A DNA stretch of 64,000 nucleotides from Monosporascus cannonballus (GCA_004154925.1 QJNS01000023.1:124001-188000), one strand, 5' to 3'. Counted from the stretch's first letter, positions 33,901-46,068 are shown. Made by a program: numbers and translations. Notes: generated from the letters alone by a model not told the origin.

Positions 33901-35232
33901 CATATGGATTCTGACGATGGCAGACTCGGTCATCAAGAGTCAGATTATGGCCGCTTAAATGCTATCCCCTCAATAACCGACGCGCCTGATGGACCCCGAG
34001 GAAGAGGCCGTAATGCAGCTCGCGGACCCCCTAGCACGTCAGCTCCTGACGCAAGGTTTCCGAACGAGCCTCAGCGGACGCGATCACCGGAGAGGCAGTA
34101 CCCTCCTACCGGCCCAGCATCTTCAAGGGGTCCGCGTCGCGGACAAGCTCCGGGGCAGTTCAACCACGGAGGGAGTCACTCGGCCTCGCCGGCTGGAGCT
34201 GTGGCTACTGCAGCAGGCATGCATCCGGAAAGGCTTCGACAGCTCAATGCTGGTCCGAATGCTACTGCATCGCCCCCTCCATCTTCATATCCTACTTCGA
34301 CAGCTAATTCGGTCCCCGTACACCCGGACCGAATGGGCCATATCACTGGACCTCCTAGATCAAGCGATTCTCCACATCGAGGGGGTCGCGCCCCGTTGCC
34401 TCCGCTGCAAACCCCGGAAAAGCCACCCGTCTTATCCGGATCATCCGGCCAACGTCAATCGTCCGGAGGACAGGGGGCGTCTTCAAGTCATGATAATAAC
34501 AGCCCGATGACAGCACCCACCGGTCCTGCGATTAATGATCGCACCAGGACCGGCGGGAGAAAGCAGTTAGCAGATATCAACAATATGCTTCAAGGAGGTC
34601 CTACCGCTCGTGGTAGGAATTCAAGAAGCAATTTAGCTGGGTCTGATGCTCAGGTTCTCACCGGCGCCTCGCCCGTCTCCACTCCAGTATATGAACGGCC
34701 CGGGCCTATTATACCAAATGAACGCGGCGCGAACGGGAACGAGCGAGGTGGCCGTCATGATCACGAGAGGATGCGAAGAGACCACGACAATACGGATCGG
34801 TCCTCACGTCCTCCGCGACATGAGAACAGGGAGCATAGCCCCACCAGGGAACGAGGATCAAAGGACACTCGTGAATATCGCGACCGTAAATCTGGTGCGG
34901 GAGGGCCTAGTCACGGTGGACGAGAGAGTGACAGAGAGCCACCACGACGGTCCGGACGGGAGCCATCTGGCTCAAGTCGAGATCCGCTTTCCAATAGTGG
35001 TGGTAGAGGTGACATGACGAGCAATGGGCGAGACGGAGGACGAGAGGGACGCCACCGCGGAGAGGGCGGTAGTAGACAGGAGGAATTTGGACGCGGCGGT
35101 GGAGGTGGAAGGGGTGGTGGTCCCGGCGGGCGAGATGACCGCCGCGATCTCCGCAAAGGTGATGACCGAGGGAGGAAGCGTCAAAGCGAAGAAGGTTTTG
35201 GCGGGCCGAACGAGAAGAGACAGAGACGCTAG
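27938..35232 (+). CDS. tho2: THO complex subunit 2
   Basis: Largest subunit of the nuclear THO/TREX complex, which couples transcription elongation to mRNA packaging and export and limits R-loops. Exons are 27938-32545, 32600-32703 and 32757-35232, giving 2,395 aa. Intron 1 (54 nt, GTAAGT to TTCAG) is in frame and lacks a stop; intron 2 is 53 nt. Residues 1-110 are disordered. A large helical body follows, including AKIALSSPGVVCKVALDQME and DDVLVWTLLSSLGG near residues 850-900. The conserved THO2 C-terminal domain is at about 1180-1535 (LDPIINAVRTVLPPQVFDK, SPEFYVLFWSLQTGDL, MWFPVSMANVTSVADFVIEE, LLWTWHRNLS). The last ~830 residues are disordered and rich in Arg, Asp, Pro, Gly and Ser, with RD dipeptides and a terminal RGG-like patch, probably RNA-binding. 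The length fits fungal Tho2. Confidence 0.95.
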
Positions 35233-36226
35233 CGTCGGAGTCCAAGACTTTACTCTGTCGAGGCGTGGGACGATGGATCGACGGAATCCGCTCAGCCGGC
35301 AGTGTATAATCAAAACAGTACCGGATTCTGGAAGGCATAGGGCCTGTGCAGCTTCAGGGAGGGACGACTGCTATGCCCAGGTGGCACATTATGTTTTAAG
35401 GACGGAAAAGACGCATTGCGCGAGCTGGATGGCCAGAGTACCGGCGAGAGTTACAAAGCACCTGTTGCATTTCATTGATGCGAGCCGCCTCCCATCCTTC
35501 TTATCACAGACCAATAATTCAAACAAGTTTGCCGTTCTACGCGACTTCGAGATACCAGAGACCACATATGATACCCCTTCAATATCCTTTCGACTTGAGC
35601 GTTTTGTCGTTTCTCCTTTTCGTTTATTCGCAACAGTCTAGAGGGCACACTGCATCAGGAGAAGGAGTTCTGGCTTGACTACATGTAAAATGGCGCCTCG
35701 GTAACTAGAAAGGCTCGACGGCTGGACCTGCAGGACTGGGGCTTACAAGATTATATGAAAACATATTTGCGATACATTAATAGAGATCCTCGCAAGGTAG
35801 AAGGCGTTATTAATAGATTCCAAACGGATTGCAGGAAGAAAGTATGACAGCAAGATATGCTTGATACGCCGGGTATTTTTACCACTTATGATGTGTCCTA
35901 TGGATTCATTCCTCGGGCAACCAACAGGTGCGGTGAAATAGACAGGCCAAGGTAGCTATCTAGTGGGCGTATAATAGAAAGTAAGGCGCGAAGTTGTCAA
36001 CAAAGCCCAGGAGGTGCAGGGGTGGCACATCAAGTTATGTTCGGCAGGCTGGGCCTCTGGGGCTGTCTATAAAACCATAGGGATTCATAAAAGTGCTCGG
36101 TTTGATTCCGGCACTGGGTGACTTTGTTTCTGTCCTTTCGGTTTATTTATTACAATGAATAATACTTGAACATAGTTCCAACCCGTAGCGTCTTAAGACA
36201 TCATGGCACTTATTGGCCCCTTTCCC
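35233..36226. other. Intergenic, convergent 3' ends
   Basis: Holds the 3' regions of THO2 (+) and the SnoaL-like gene (-). One short plus-strand frame, roughly 35687-35845, reads in a protein-like way (LQDWGLQDYMKTYLRYINRD) but has no start or credible splice partner; it is noted under findings. Nothing else was seen. Confidence 0.5.
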
Positions 36227-36994
36227 CTAGTCCTCGGGGTAAACCTCTCCCGCATCCCACTGACATCAGTTAGCAGCCGGCATCTCCAGAACGAGACCCA
36301 AACCTCTCCATGGGAGCCGTGGCGGGAGGCATAGCAGCAATCAATAGGCTACCCGGTCTCGGGAAGGAAGAAGAGGTGGGGGGGGAAGGGAAATCCCTTG
36401 CACGTACGTGTTCGGCGATGCAGCCGCCCTCCCATCGGAAACGGTCCACAATCGTCCCGAAGCTGTTCCTGTAGTTGAGCCAGCCCTGGTCGCCCCTGAA
36501 CTTCGTGCGGAGGACGGTGATGCTCTGGCTACCCCAGATGGGGCTCAGGATATCCCACTACAAGGGGTCCGGTCAGTAACCATTCCTTCCTCGACGAATA
36601 GACGAGCGAACAGCTCCCCCAGGGCACGCGGGCGTGGTAGTCACGACCCCCTCTCAAATGGGGCGAGCTAGAAGGGAGGGACGGGGGGTTGGGGGAGAAG
36701 CAATAAGCTCGCGGACTTGCTTACAGCGGCCTTGGCGCCGTTCTCGGCGTACGGGTTGTGGTTGATGTAGTCCTCGGTGATGTACAGGAAGGCCTCGGTG
36801 ATGTTCTTGGTGACCAGGAAGGCGTTGGCGAACTCGTGGAACCGCGCCTCGGTCTCGGCCGGCCCGGGGTCCGGCGTCACGCGGACGCACGGCGGCGGCT
36901 GCTGCAGCCGCTGTCGCGCGCCCAGGGCGCCCGCGGGGGCGGCGAGCGCCCCCAGCGGCGCGAGGAGCACGATGAGGGACGAGAGCGCGTGCAT
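36227..36994 (-). CDS. Small secreted SnoaL/NTF2-like protein
   Basis: Predicted secreted protein with an NTF2-like (SnoaL) fold; some relatives are polyketide cyclases or isomerases, but the activity here is unknown. Three minus-strand exons, 36994-36725, 36557-36408 and 36259-36227, give 150 aa. Introns are 167 and 148 nt (donors GTAAGC and GTACGT). The signal peptide is about residues 1-19 (MHALSSLIVLLAPLGALAAP). Fold motifs are EARFHEFANAFLVTKNITEA, DYINHNPYAENG, WDILSPIWG and RWEGGCIAEH, joined over the last intron to WDAGEVYPED and a stop. The joined ending matches the usual EHWD ending of the family, which is why the 10-codon last exon is believed. Two Cys residues could form a disulfide. 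No biosynthetic genes are adjacent. Confidence 0.83.
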
Positions 36995-39157
36995 TTTTTT
37001 CGGTGGTACGTTTTCTGAGCTGGAGGTTGGGGGGCGCGGGGGAGTGCGGACTGCGCGACAATGCGACCGGCCCCGTCAGGGGGGCGCGAGGGCGATAATA
37101 TAGCCACAAATGCTGGGCGGGGTGGTTGCGCCAAGTGGATAATACACCCTGGCGCCGGACGACGGCAGTCCTATGCTAGGCATAGCAAACGGATGTGCCG
37201 TAGCCAAGACACGTGCTGGGTCACGGAATCTACAGCGGGCTAAACTAATACCACCTTGGGATGCCCTCCACGCTGCTAGGAGGCCGGCGTTCTGATATGT
37301 CGAAGACCCGGGGAGTAGTGCCGGCTAAATATCAATATAGTGTCCTGACCCTTTCGGAAAACCATGACGCTGAATTATCTAGTAGATCTGCCTTGAGTTG
37401 CTGCCAAGACAGCATTAGCCGAATTTGCCAAGTGCTATAGGGGCCCGGTATATACGTGCCTCGACTATTTCACTAGGGAGTTCGTGTCCGGATGGGGATG
37501 GGTTCTCGCTGGTCGAGAAAACCTCTTCAGGGTATATCAGCATCCGGACCTAAGCAGTAGATGGGACCGCATTCGCATGAAGCCGAAGCCGAAGCCGAAG
37601 CCGAAGCTCGGGAGAATAGGCGCCCGTCGCCTGGTAGAGCCCGACTCTGAAAGGGAGGCCAGCCGGACCGCATGTTATCGGTGGTTTGGGCGGCCACGGA
37701 ATGTGGGATGCCGAGCTGTCGAACGTGAAGCCGCCTGCTCTTGTAGGTCGCGGACGATACCGCTGTAGTTGGCCCTTGCTATGGCCTTTCTACCGGCGCT
37801 ATACGCCTCAAAACCCGGACACTTGCATCTCCGGCGGTTCCAGTCTCCGGACAGTGCGTTGTAAAGGGCTATTTTCATGGGCATCGAAGATCTCCTTGTG
37901 ATCGAGTTAAGCTCATTCGGCCTGTATCTTTCATTAAACAGACGGGAGGGCTTCTCACCGCCTTCGGCGCACCCCGCTTGCTCCCAAGTGCTAGCACATT
38001 AGATCGCGCGTGTCATGCGCCTCGCCTTACAAGGGCGTCGCAGCGCAATAGCCCTCGTTGTAGGGGCCTTCTCTAGAGTTCCAGGGCTTCGGGGGTTTAA
38101 GGGTACTACTAGGTTCCGTACGGGCCATATGTATTGGCAAGGTCTAGGAGACGGATCTACCCGCGTGGACCGCATGATGCGCTTCCCTCAACTTTCGTAT
38201 TTAGGACGTACCAAGATCCAAATGCGGAAATCGAAGTAGAAGGGGGAAACAGGTGCGGCATAGTAACCTTTCGCTTTATTCCTCTCGTAAAATTCATTAC
38301 GTTAAAACGAGGGCACAGACGGTGAGTAGGACAGACGGGAGGGCCCGCCCGACATTCTCCTGGGAAGGCCTCTTGAAAGCCTCGACGACAAGTGCAAAGC
38401 GCGGCACGGAGAACGGGACCTGCCATAGCCGTGTTCAAAAGGCGCGAGCCACCGTCCTCGAACGCTACAGCTTAGTGCAGAGAATCAATGTTGTGGCCGC
38501 TTCCGAGGGAAAAAGGGGGGGGACCGGAGAAGACAGGAGACAGTACAAGAATGGAAACCGAATGGCTGTACTTGTACGAAGGAAATCAAGTGGTTTGATG
38601 TGCCCCTGGTACGACTCAGGGGCTAACTGATAATACAACATTCCCCTATGAATAAACACTGGCCCTGGTACTCTAGCGCAAAGTAACTGGACCTTAGTTG
38701 TAGACTTCACAAAGTGTACATCTCCGCGCGTATCCCTTTATGCTAGACGGCGAGCTCGTGAGAATGTCTAGCTAGCTGGCTGGTAGCTACATGTCCCCTA
38801 CACTCGGGATAGGCATCATTCATCACTTGCCTACGCTCAACGCTGCAGCTGGTCACTCTGTCACGACCATAGCATAAATAACCACGACGTACTAAACGAA
38901 CGACCAGTTCGGTGATGTAATTATACTCTGGGCATTGGTAAGCCCATGGTTCATCGACGCTGATAAAGAATTCTCAATAGTAATAGTCTCGACTCCTCTA
39001 ACTCCCATTACTCTAATCCCTCCCCTTCACTAGCCCCCACTTGCCCGTATACGATGCGAGAAACAAACCACGCAACAGACGAACCCATAACAACGAACGA
39101 TACCGTCCTGTCCCATCCCATCCATATAGCCAACACCTGCCTCCCATCAAAACCTGC
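36995..39157. other. Gene-poor interval
   Basis: 2.2 kb between two minus-strand genes. Contains a short hexanucleotide repeat (GAAGCC units) at about 37579-37604. All frames are short, with no recognisable families. It should include the promoter of the secreted protein and the 3' region of the large membrane protein. Confidence 0.5.
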
Positions 39158-42100
39158 CTACCGCAGAACCACACTGATGCCCCATGCCACGACGGCGACG
39201 GCGACGCAGAAGCAGCACGCGAGGACGACAACGCAAAGGTCTGCGCACGTGGTGCGGCGTTCTCGCCGGCGGCGCCAGAGCTCGCTGGCGGGGTCGAAGG
39301 CCGGGCGCACGGTGATCCACCAGGCGGCGGCGAGGGCGAGCAGGAGCAGGCAGGACGCCTTGAGCGCCTCCAGTACGAAAGTGGGGCTAGTGGGGCTCCC
39401 TTCCGCCGCCGCCTCGGCGTCTTTGGTGCTGCTGTTCCCCGTGAAGTAGGCCTTCGTGGTCGTGGTGGTCATGGCCGTCTTGTTCTTCCCGGGGGCGCTC
39501 TCGACGACCCCGCTGTTCTTTTCCGGGAGTCGGTTGTTCGGGGTGATGACATCAGCTAGGGGGCCCAGGAGCCTCGAAGCGGCGTCTGTGCCTATGTCTG
39601 TGTCTGCGACTCCTACTCGAGCTGGAGGTCGAGGCGCGACGCGCGTCGGTGCCGGCGGCTCGGTGACGCGGGGGAAAAGCCGAAGCGGCGGGTCCGTCCC
39701 CTCTAGGAACCCCTTCTGGGATGCCTGGTGGTGTCTCGGGCCTTGCTCTTCGTCTAGACGTATCTGTAGTCGTCTCTTCTCGTCTCTCCGCCTTGGGATC
39801 TCGTCCTCCAGTTTCCTCTTGAGCATAAGTTGGAGCACCTTGTCGGCCTCCTCCGTCGGGCTCGCGGCGCTGCTGTTCGCCTTTTCGTCGTCTTCGCTCT
39901 TGACGCTGTTCGCTCGAGTATCCCCTTTGGGTGTCGCCTCCGCGGTGACGCGAGCACGGCTCCGAAAGTTGACGCGCCTGTGCCTGCTTTGGTGGCTCAC
40001 GCTTGGACTGCCGTCTCGACTGGTCGTCACTGCTGCCGGGCCGCTGCTGTCCGGGTAGTTGTCGCCGCGGTGATGACTGCAGTTCATCGTGGTATCGGCC
40101 GCCTGCGTGGTGCGGCCCTTTGACACGGCGGCTCTCGCGGCCTCGCGTATCAGCAACTTCAAATGCCGGCCAGGTTCGGCTAGAGTTTCGAAATGCGCCG
40201 TGTCGAGGCTTAGAGTACTGCGGGAATTGTCCATCGCTCCACCCGTCCCCGTCTCTGCCTGGGTGCCGACGTCTGTCTTCCTCTCTTCGCCCACGGTCTG
40301 CTCTGGTCGCTCTTGGGCTGCTTCTGGAGTAATGGCCACTCCTGCCTGCTTTCCCTCTTCCCACTGATCGACTTTGACCTTCGCTGTCCCCGGCGAAGAC
40401 ACCGTCTGAGTTACCATCATCTTCTCCGGCGTGGCACCCGACATTTTCTGGTGCCCCACGTCGTGATCCTCCACTTCCGACACCTCCCCCAAAATACCTG
40501 CCTCTAGGAGATGCGCCACGTTTGTGAATACCGGCGAGTCGGTGCCCTGAGTTACGACCGTTTTCGGAGAAACCAGCCCCTCGCTTCTCGTGGTGCGGGT
40601 GGACGTAGTATCTATCTGTTGTATCTCCGGACGAGGTGCGGAACTCGGCGAGTCTTTCCGTGGCGGACTCTGGCGGGAACTCGGCGGCGGCGCCAGCGAG
40701 GTTTGATATTCCCTCTGCTCCATCGCGGCCTCCTCGTCGTCCGTGGTCGTCACCACCGAGTCTGCCTGGAAGCTGTTGTTGCGCTCGGTCGGCGGCGGCG
40801 GCGGCGATATCGGAGTCGCTGGATCGTCGCTGCAGTCCTCGGTGGCGCCGGCTTGGAACGCGGGAAGGGCCCAAGGAGGCGGCGAGCCGCATCTTAGGCT
40901 CTGCTGACCGCGATCGCAACCAGTAATGGTGGTGATGGGTGTGGACACATATTTTTGGCCGGGGACGTTCGACCCGTACAGGCTCATCATATGTTGCGGC
41001 ATGCAGCCCATATCCTCCGACGCTAAACCGTCGCCGTGGCGATTCTCCCTCCTTTCTGGGCTGTGAGGGCTGAGAGTATCTGCGGGGGCTTGCTTGATGT
41101 CGACGCGGTCCTTGATAATTTCGTTCTCGGGACTCGCTACCGGCTGTCGCTGTTCGCCCGGGGACGCCGCTAGGTCCATCTCGCCAGGTACCCCTTCGCG
41201 GGTGTGACTCGGTTGGATGTTGGGGCTGAGCGAAGGCATCTGCGGTATTTGCTCGGCTTCCTCCCTGTCGGGGTTGGCCGGACCTGATTGACTTGGGACC
41301 GGCTTCCGGAGGATGAAGCGAAGCTTCGTGGGCCCTTTCCACCTCGACGGGAATGAGGTCGCTATAGCTGCGTTGGTGTCGTGGCCTTTGCTCTGTTCCT
41401 GCTCTTCCGTCTTGCCGTGAGCTAAACTCTGGGAGTGCGAAGGGGTAGTGGCCTTGCCGGTAGGGTTCGATCGGGTCCCGGGTCCTTCTCCCGTCTCCGG
41501 TGACAGGAGGTGTAGATGAGAGTCCGGAATCACCAGGTCCGTGGAATGGTCCGAGGGGGAACGTTCCTGTGACACCTGGATCCTGTCCGTCGCTGGCGAG
41601 GCGATTCCCGCAGCCAGCTCGCCAACTAGCCCTCCAGGGTCCATCAAACGCCGGTGCCGCCTCCATAAAAAATGCTTCTTGTCTTGGGGGCTCTGATCTG
41701 AAGGACCAGGGTCTTGTCTCTCTTCCGGTGTGGCTTTAGGCCCATCCCGCGTGTTGTGGATAATCGTATCGGTCGACTGGCTTTTTACAAGTGCAGGCTC
41801 CTGAGCGAGCTCTTCTCCGTGCCTGGACGATTCCCTCGAGTAAGTAGGCCGAGAGAAATTAGGGATCCCCTTCGTCGGGGCGCCGTTTCCGTCAACATCT
41901 AAGTTAGTAGAACGGGGAGTAGTTAGTTAGCCACCGAACCCATTTGACACAATATTAAGTAAGCTACCACTCACTGTTCTTGCTATCGATCGATTGCGCG
42001 ATGGGGCTCAGGTTCGGCTCGGCGACCGACGACCATTGCTCCCTGTGCTGCATCCACCTGCGCGGCGCACCGACCTGGCGGTCTCGGGCGTCCTCCTTGA

Positions 42101-42923
42101 GGCGCTCGATCTTCTCGAGTTTGCCGAGCTCGCGGGCCGCCCGGACGCGGTCGCGGCCCTCAGCCTCCGCGTCCCGGGTGCGCTTGTACTCGGCGCCGGC
42201 GGCGCGCCTGCGGCTCGCGAGCCCCGCCAGGAGGCGCCTGGCCGAGGCCGGCGTTGTGTCGGAGCTGACGGTCTCGGTGGGGGTCAGCACGGCCATCTCG
42301 CCGGTCCAGGGGTCGGCGCCTTGCACGCCGAGCCAGTCGCCGCTCTCCTTGAGGCTGCGGCGCTGTCTGCGGGCCTCCTCCTTCGCCCGCAGGATCTCCG
42401 ACGTCGTAGCAGTGGGTGGCTCGGGAGGCGGTGGCAATAATACGAGCTCGGGGCTCGAGGCCGTTTTCGGAGGGACGGGAAACTGGCCGAGCGGCTTACC
42501 CTTGCCCTTGCCCTTTCCCGACCACCGCTGCTTTTTCGCAGGAGGCGGGCTCGCTGCACTGGCCGCCGAGGAACTTCCGTAGCCGTCGAGGTCCTCGATG
42601 AAGCGGGAGTGCGGGTGGCCCCTCCGCGAAGTTCCCCAGCGCCGGCTCCTGCGTTCGTGGTCATTGTTGTTGCTGCTGTCATCGCCGCTCTTTCTCCCCT
42701 TAGGCGCCAGCGGCTCCGAGTTCGGGGGCTTGTCCTTGGAGGCGTTGAACCCCGTTAGCTGGTCCGGGTCGATGCGCAGGTCATTGTACGCCGAGTCCGT
42801 CTCGGTGTTGGGGCACAGCGTCCCGCCCTGCTCGGGCCTGTTGGACGGGAACAGCTTGCTGATGAACCCGGTGAGGGCCTTGGTTTGCCTACGAGGAGGC
42901 GAGGAGCCCCGGCGCGGTGCCAT
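39158..42923 (-). CDS. Large disordered protein with two C-terminal membrane segments, unknown function
   Basis: I do not recognise this family. Two minus-strand exons, 42923-41975 and 41898-39158, are joined by a 76-nt intron (GTGAGT donor, GCTAACTAAC branch-like word, TTAG acceptor), giving 1,229 aa. The joint is supported because exon 2 has no ATG for its first ~85 codons although the frame is protein-like there (KGIPNFSRPTYSRESSRHGE), and the phases match. Residues 1-1150 are mostly low-complexity, polar and Pro/Ser/Thr/Glu-rich, with basic stretches (GKGKGKGK near residue 135) and helical patches (RAKEEARRQRRSLKESGDWL; VLQLMLKRKLEDEIPRRRDE). The last ~70 residues carry two hydrophobic helices separated by a basic loop (ELWRRRRERRTTCADL), like a tail-anchored protein. 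A long antisense frame (39552-41666) looks like a GC-driven shadow. Confidence 0.72.
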
Positions 42924-43756
42924 CTTGGTTGGCTCCGCCGGCGATATTGGTGAAGGGATGTCCGAGTCCAGTGCTTGTCAGGGGAAGGGGTGTAACTTTC
43001 TGTTGGCTCGTTCCCGAGTGACGATTAAGTATAAGACTCTATGAATTGTTTATAGACAATAGCGATGCTTTCCTTACTCATTAAGTAGTCGACTAAGTAT
43101 GTTAGGAAGTACGGCGAGAAGCAGAGGACACTTGAGAAGAAGCGGTAAACAAGCAGCGTAATGCAGGACTGGAAAGGGATGCGACCCGTCAGCCAGCCAT
43201 TCAGCAGGAGCGACACAACCGGTTACCATGGCTGATGTCAGTTTCCATCAGGGGGAAACCATGCCCGGACTATCAAGCTGGGGAAGGTGCGATGCGGAGA
43301 GAGGTTAGCCATTAACCAGTCCAGAAGGGAGGCAGGAGGGCATCGGAAGTTGCAGCATATTAATTAGGTCTCGTATTTAGGGTGGAAACAACATGCATGT
43401 CCTAACTTACCTATTTGGCATGTAGGTCTTTGAATCCATCTGGCCCTTTAAATATTTAAAACGAGAGGTGATTGTTAAACGGGCAGATAAAACATTAGGT
43501 AGGGTTCAGGGCCACTTCCAGACTTGACAGGGACTCCGTCATTGTCGATCGTTGCTGCCAAGTGGTAATGGGCAGCTTGTTGTACATTAGACATGTAGCT
43601 GGGTATTCACATAAACGCCGTTGCGAATAAAACATCAGTCTCCCCTTCCAGTCCTACCGTGTACAGCAATGAGCAAGCAAACCAGCCTCTCCCGATATGA
43701 CTCCCATAACAATACGAACAAGTTCAAGGTATGTATGACCACTGACCGCATACCCC
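42924..43756. other. Intergenic between two minus-strand genes
   Basis: Holds the promoter of the 1,229-aa gene and the 3' region of nur1. The stretch around 43380-43500 is AT-rich. No coding signal or repeat was recognised. Confidence 0.55.
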
Positions 43757-45217
43757 CTACCGCCCCCACATAGAAGGATACCTCTCGTAAGAATGCTGCT
43801 GCTGCTGCTGTGGTCTATCCCACACCTGGTGATTCAGAGATGTGGCGGTGCCATTGCTCCTCCTCGTGCTCTTCGCGGGACTTGTGCTGCCTTCTCTCTG
43901 TTTGTATGCTTCGTATTGCTCCAACTGGGCCATCTCTTTGTTGTTGCGAGGTGATCGGAACTGGAGCTCGCCCAGACTTTGGGCTTTCTTGATCGGTGAG
44001 TTGGGGTGATTATATACACCTAGATAGCCTCCATTGCCCGTATTCGTCGACGTCGTGGTTGTCGTCCGGGCCGGATTTGGGTTCATGGGCGTCGGGAGCC
44101 CTGGCGTACTTCTTCGCACAGCGGCGGGCCGGCTTTTAAGGCTGCTGCCGAAAATGTCCGATGATTGCCGGGTGGACGCATGCGGAGTGAACAGCCCCCG
44201 GGTTTGGGCCTTGCTAGCCTGCGGTGTACTCAGGCCCTCCGGGTCGACGTGTTTGACGTAGTTGGGATTCGGCCGTGTTTGGAAGCCCCTCCGCAATTGA
44301 ACGGTGGGCGTTCCAACCTCGACGGCTGCGTCATGTTCAGACAGCTGAGTCGCGGCATCCCTGACGGTAGGATATAAGCGAGGGTGCACGAATTTGGTCT
44401 CATACTCGTGCATCACCTCCTTCTGGAGGATAGATGTGTCCTTATTCTGCTGCGAGAATCTCGACTGTAGGAGCATCATCTGGACGGAGAGAATAACCTG
44501 CAATACTAGGCAGTTGAATACGGTGACACTCGGTCTCGGGTCTCGAGGCGTCAATGGGAGGAATAGGATGTACGCGAGGACGTGCCCGGGACTAAATAGA
44601 CAGAAGATCTGCAAGCATATGGGCAACGGGTCCCAGACGGCGAGTTCCCAGACATCGCGGGTCTTGTCCGGATGCGCCCTCGACTCGGCGCTCTCGGGGC
44701 TCATCAGATCCGCCACAATCCGCAGGGGCGAGGACGACGCGGGAGATGACTGAACGCGCACGCGGCGCGCGGATGGGGTTTCGGGACCCCTCTCGACATT
44801 TGCTTCGAAAAGTCGATACTTCCGGGATCGAGTGATGGCGTAGAATGCATTCGCCAGCGACGAGCCGATGAGGAACCAGACCAGCAAACCGATCTAAGAT
44901 ACGGCATCGCCACGGTTAGTACTATCCGCGTCCCGCTTCACAGAACAAAGTCTGGGGTAAAGGGAACTCACGAAAAAGGTCAAGAACCCAGAACTGCCGC
45001 CGTCCTCGAAGACGGGATCTCTGGCGTGGGAGCGACCACTATTCGCCCTCGCGAGCAGGAAGGCGAAGTTCATGACCAGCCCCAGCTGGGTGCCGACGAG
45101 CTTGGAGTCCCAGTCGCGCGTCTCGATCTCCTCGGACAGCCACAGCAGGAAGTCCATGGGGTTGAGCATGGCCTTGACGCGGTCAGCCAAGGGCTTCCGC
45201 CGCACGAGGCGTGGCAT
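43757..45217 (-). CDS. nur1: Nuclear rim protein 1 (Nur1/Mug154 family)
   Basis: Multi-pass inner nuclear membrane protein. In yeast Nur1 works with Heh1/Src1 to anchor rDNA and silent chromatin to the nuclear periphery. Exons on the minus strand are 45217-44972 and 44893-43757 (78-nt intron, donor GTGAGT), giving 460 aa; the junction GFLTFF/IGLLVWFLIG restores a membrane helix. The N-terminus has MPRLVRRKPLADRVKAMLNP and EEIETRDWDSKLVGTQLGL. Hydrophobic segments lie at about residues 44-60, 76-103, 171-196 and 206-225. The family hallmark WDPLPICLQIFCLFSPGHVL is present. The C-terminal 230 residues are disordered and rich in Ser, Thr, Pro, Arg and Asn, and end in a short polyglutamine run. 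It is divergent from V-ATPase subunit F. Confidence 0.9.
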
Positions 45218-45257
45218 CTTGTAGTCGTCTTCGCGACGGCTTGTCTTGTTGTCGTAG

Positions 45258-45292
<35 letters not shown>

Positions 45293-46068
45293 CGCTGCCG
45301 CCGCCGCCGCCTGCGTGATGACGACAGCTACTTTTCTTACTTCTATTTCGGGGCGTACAAACCTCGGAGGTCGCGCGTCCTAGGTACTTCAGTCGAGAGG
45401 CTTCATGTGGCGAGAGAATCCCTTCGTAGATGACTTGACCGTTTGCCGTCTGGGTTTCCGCAGGACAAGGAAGTTGAAGGGTCCCGAACTCGCCCTTTGC
45501 GTTTGCCCACCCAGTAACCCAGCAATAAGGTTGAAGTTCTTTGTCGTCTTCTTACCTTTTTTTTTTTTCCTTTTTTTTTTTTGTTGTTGACTTGAAGCTA
45601 GAATGGGATAGTGTAGTTGCTATTGAACGGGCCCCGTCAACTAAAAATTCCTACAGCGACTAAACGCTAGGGAATGCCTTAGTTAGAAGCTGTCCGCATT
45701 AGGCAACTACGTACCTAAGGGGTACAATGGGGGTTAGGCCGCCTTCCAGCTGTAGCTTTACTGTATCATCCCGGTGAAGGGTCCAGTGGACGAGGCCGCT
45801 AACAAACCCAGTACCGCCAGCCCTGTAATATGTAACTGATCAAGGTTACATGTAGATGATAGACGGGTGCAGCAGCCAGTGCTACATGCCTACCTACCCC
45901 ATCGACAAGACGCATACATTTCCATCCGCCTCGCCGCCTCAGAGCCGGCTCACCCTCCCCCTACTTACATAACCGCACTTCGACGTCCGGACTGGACGAC
46001 CACTGGCAGGTTTCCGCATCCGGCCTGAAGCCCTCCCTCCAGATCCCCCCGGCTGCAATTGCGTCACA
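45218..46068. promoter_or_regulatory. Shared upstream region of nur1 and vma7
   Basis: 851 bp between divergent starts. The nur1 side holds a trinucleotide-rich tract at 45259-45312, then a T-rich double run around 45557-45583. The vma7 side is CT-rich. No coding signal was found. Confidence 0.55.
45259..45312. repeat. Trinucleotide-type microsatellite (CTGTTG / CCG)
   Basis: A run of CTGTTG units passes into CTGCCG and then CCG repeats. On the nur1 sense strand it reads CGG, then CAG/CAA. It begins about 40 bp upstream of the nur1 start codon, so it probably lies in the 5' leader of that mRNA. Confidence 0.85.

Noticed and set aside
37579..37604. GAAGCC repeat as coding or CRISPR-like array
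   Set aside because: It is a simple microsatellite with no spacers, and the frame around it has no family resemblance.
39552..41666. 704-codon minus-strand frame as a separate gene
   Set aside because: It overlaps exon 2 of the 1,229-aa gene in another phase, lacks domains and membrane segments, and is Arg/Gly/Ser-rich as expected for a shifted frame in GC-rich DNA.
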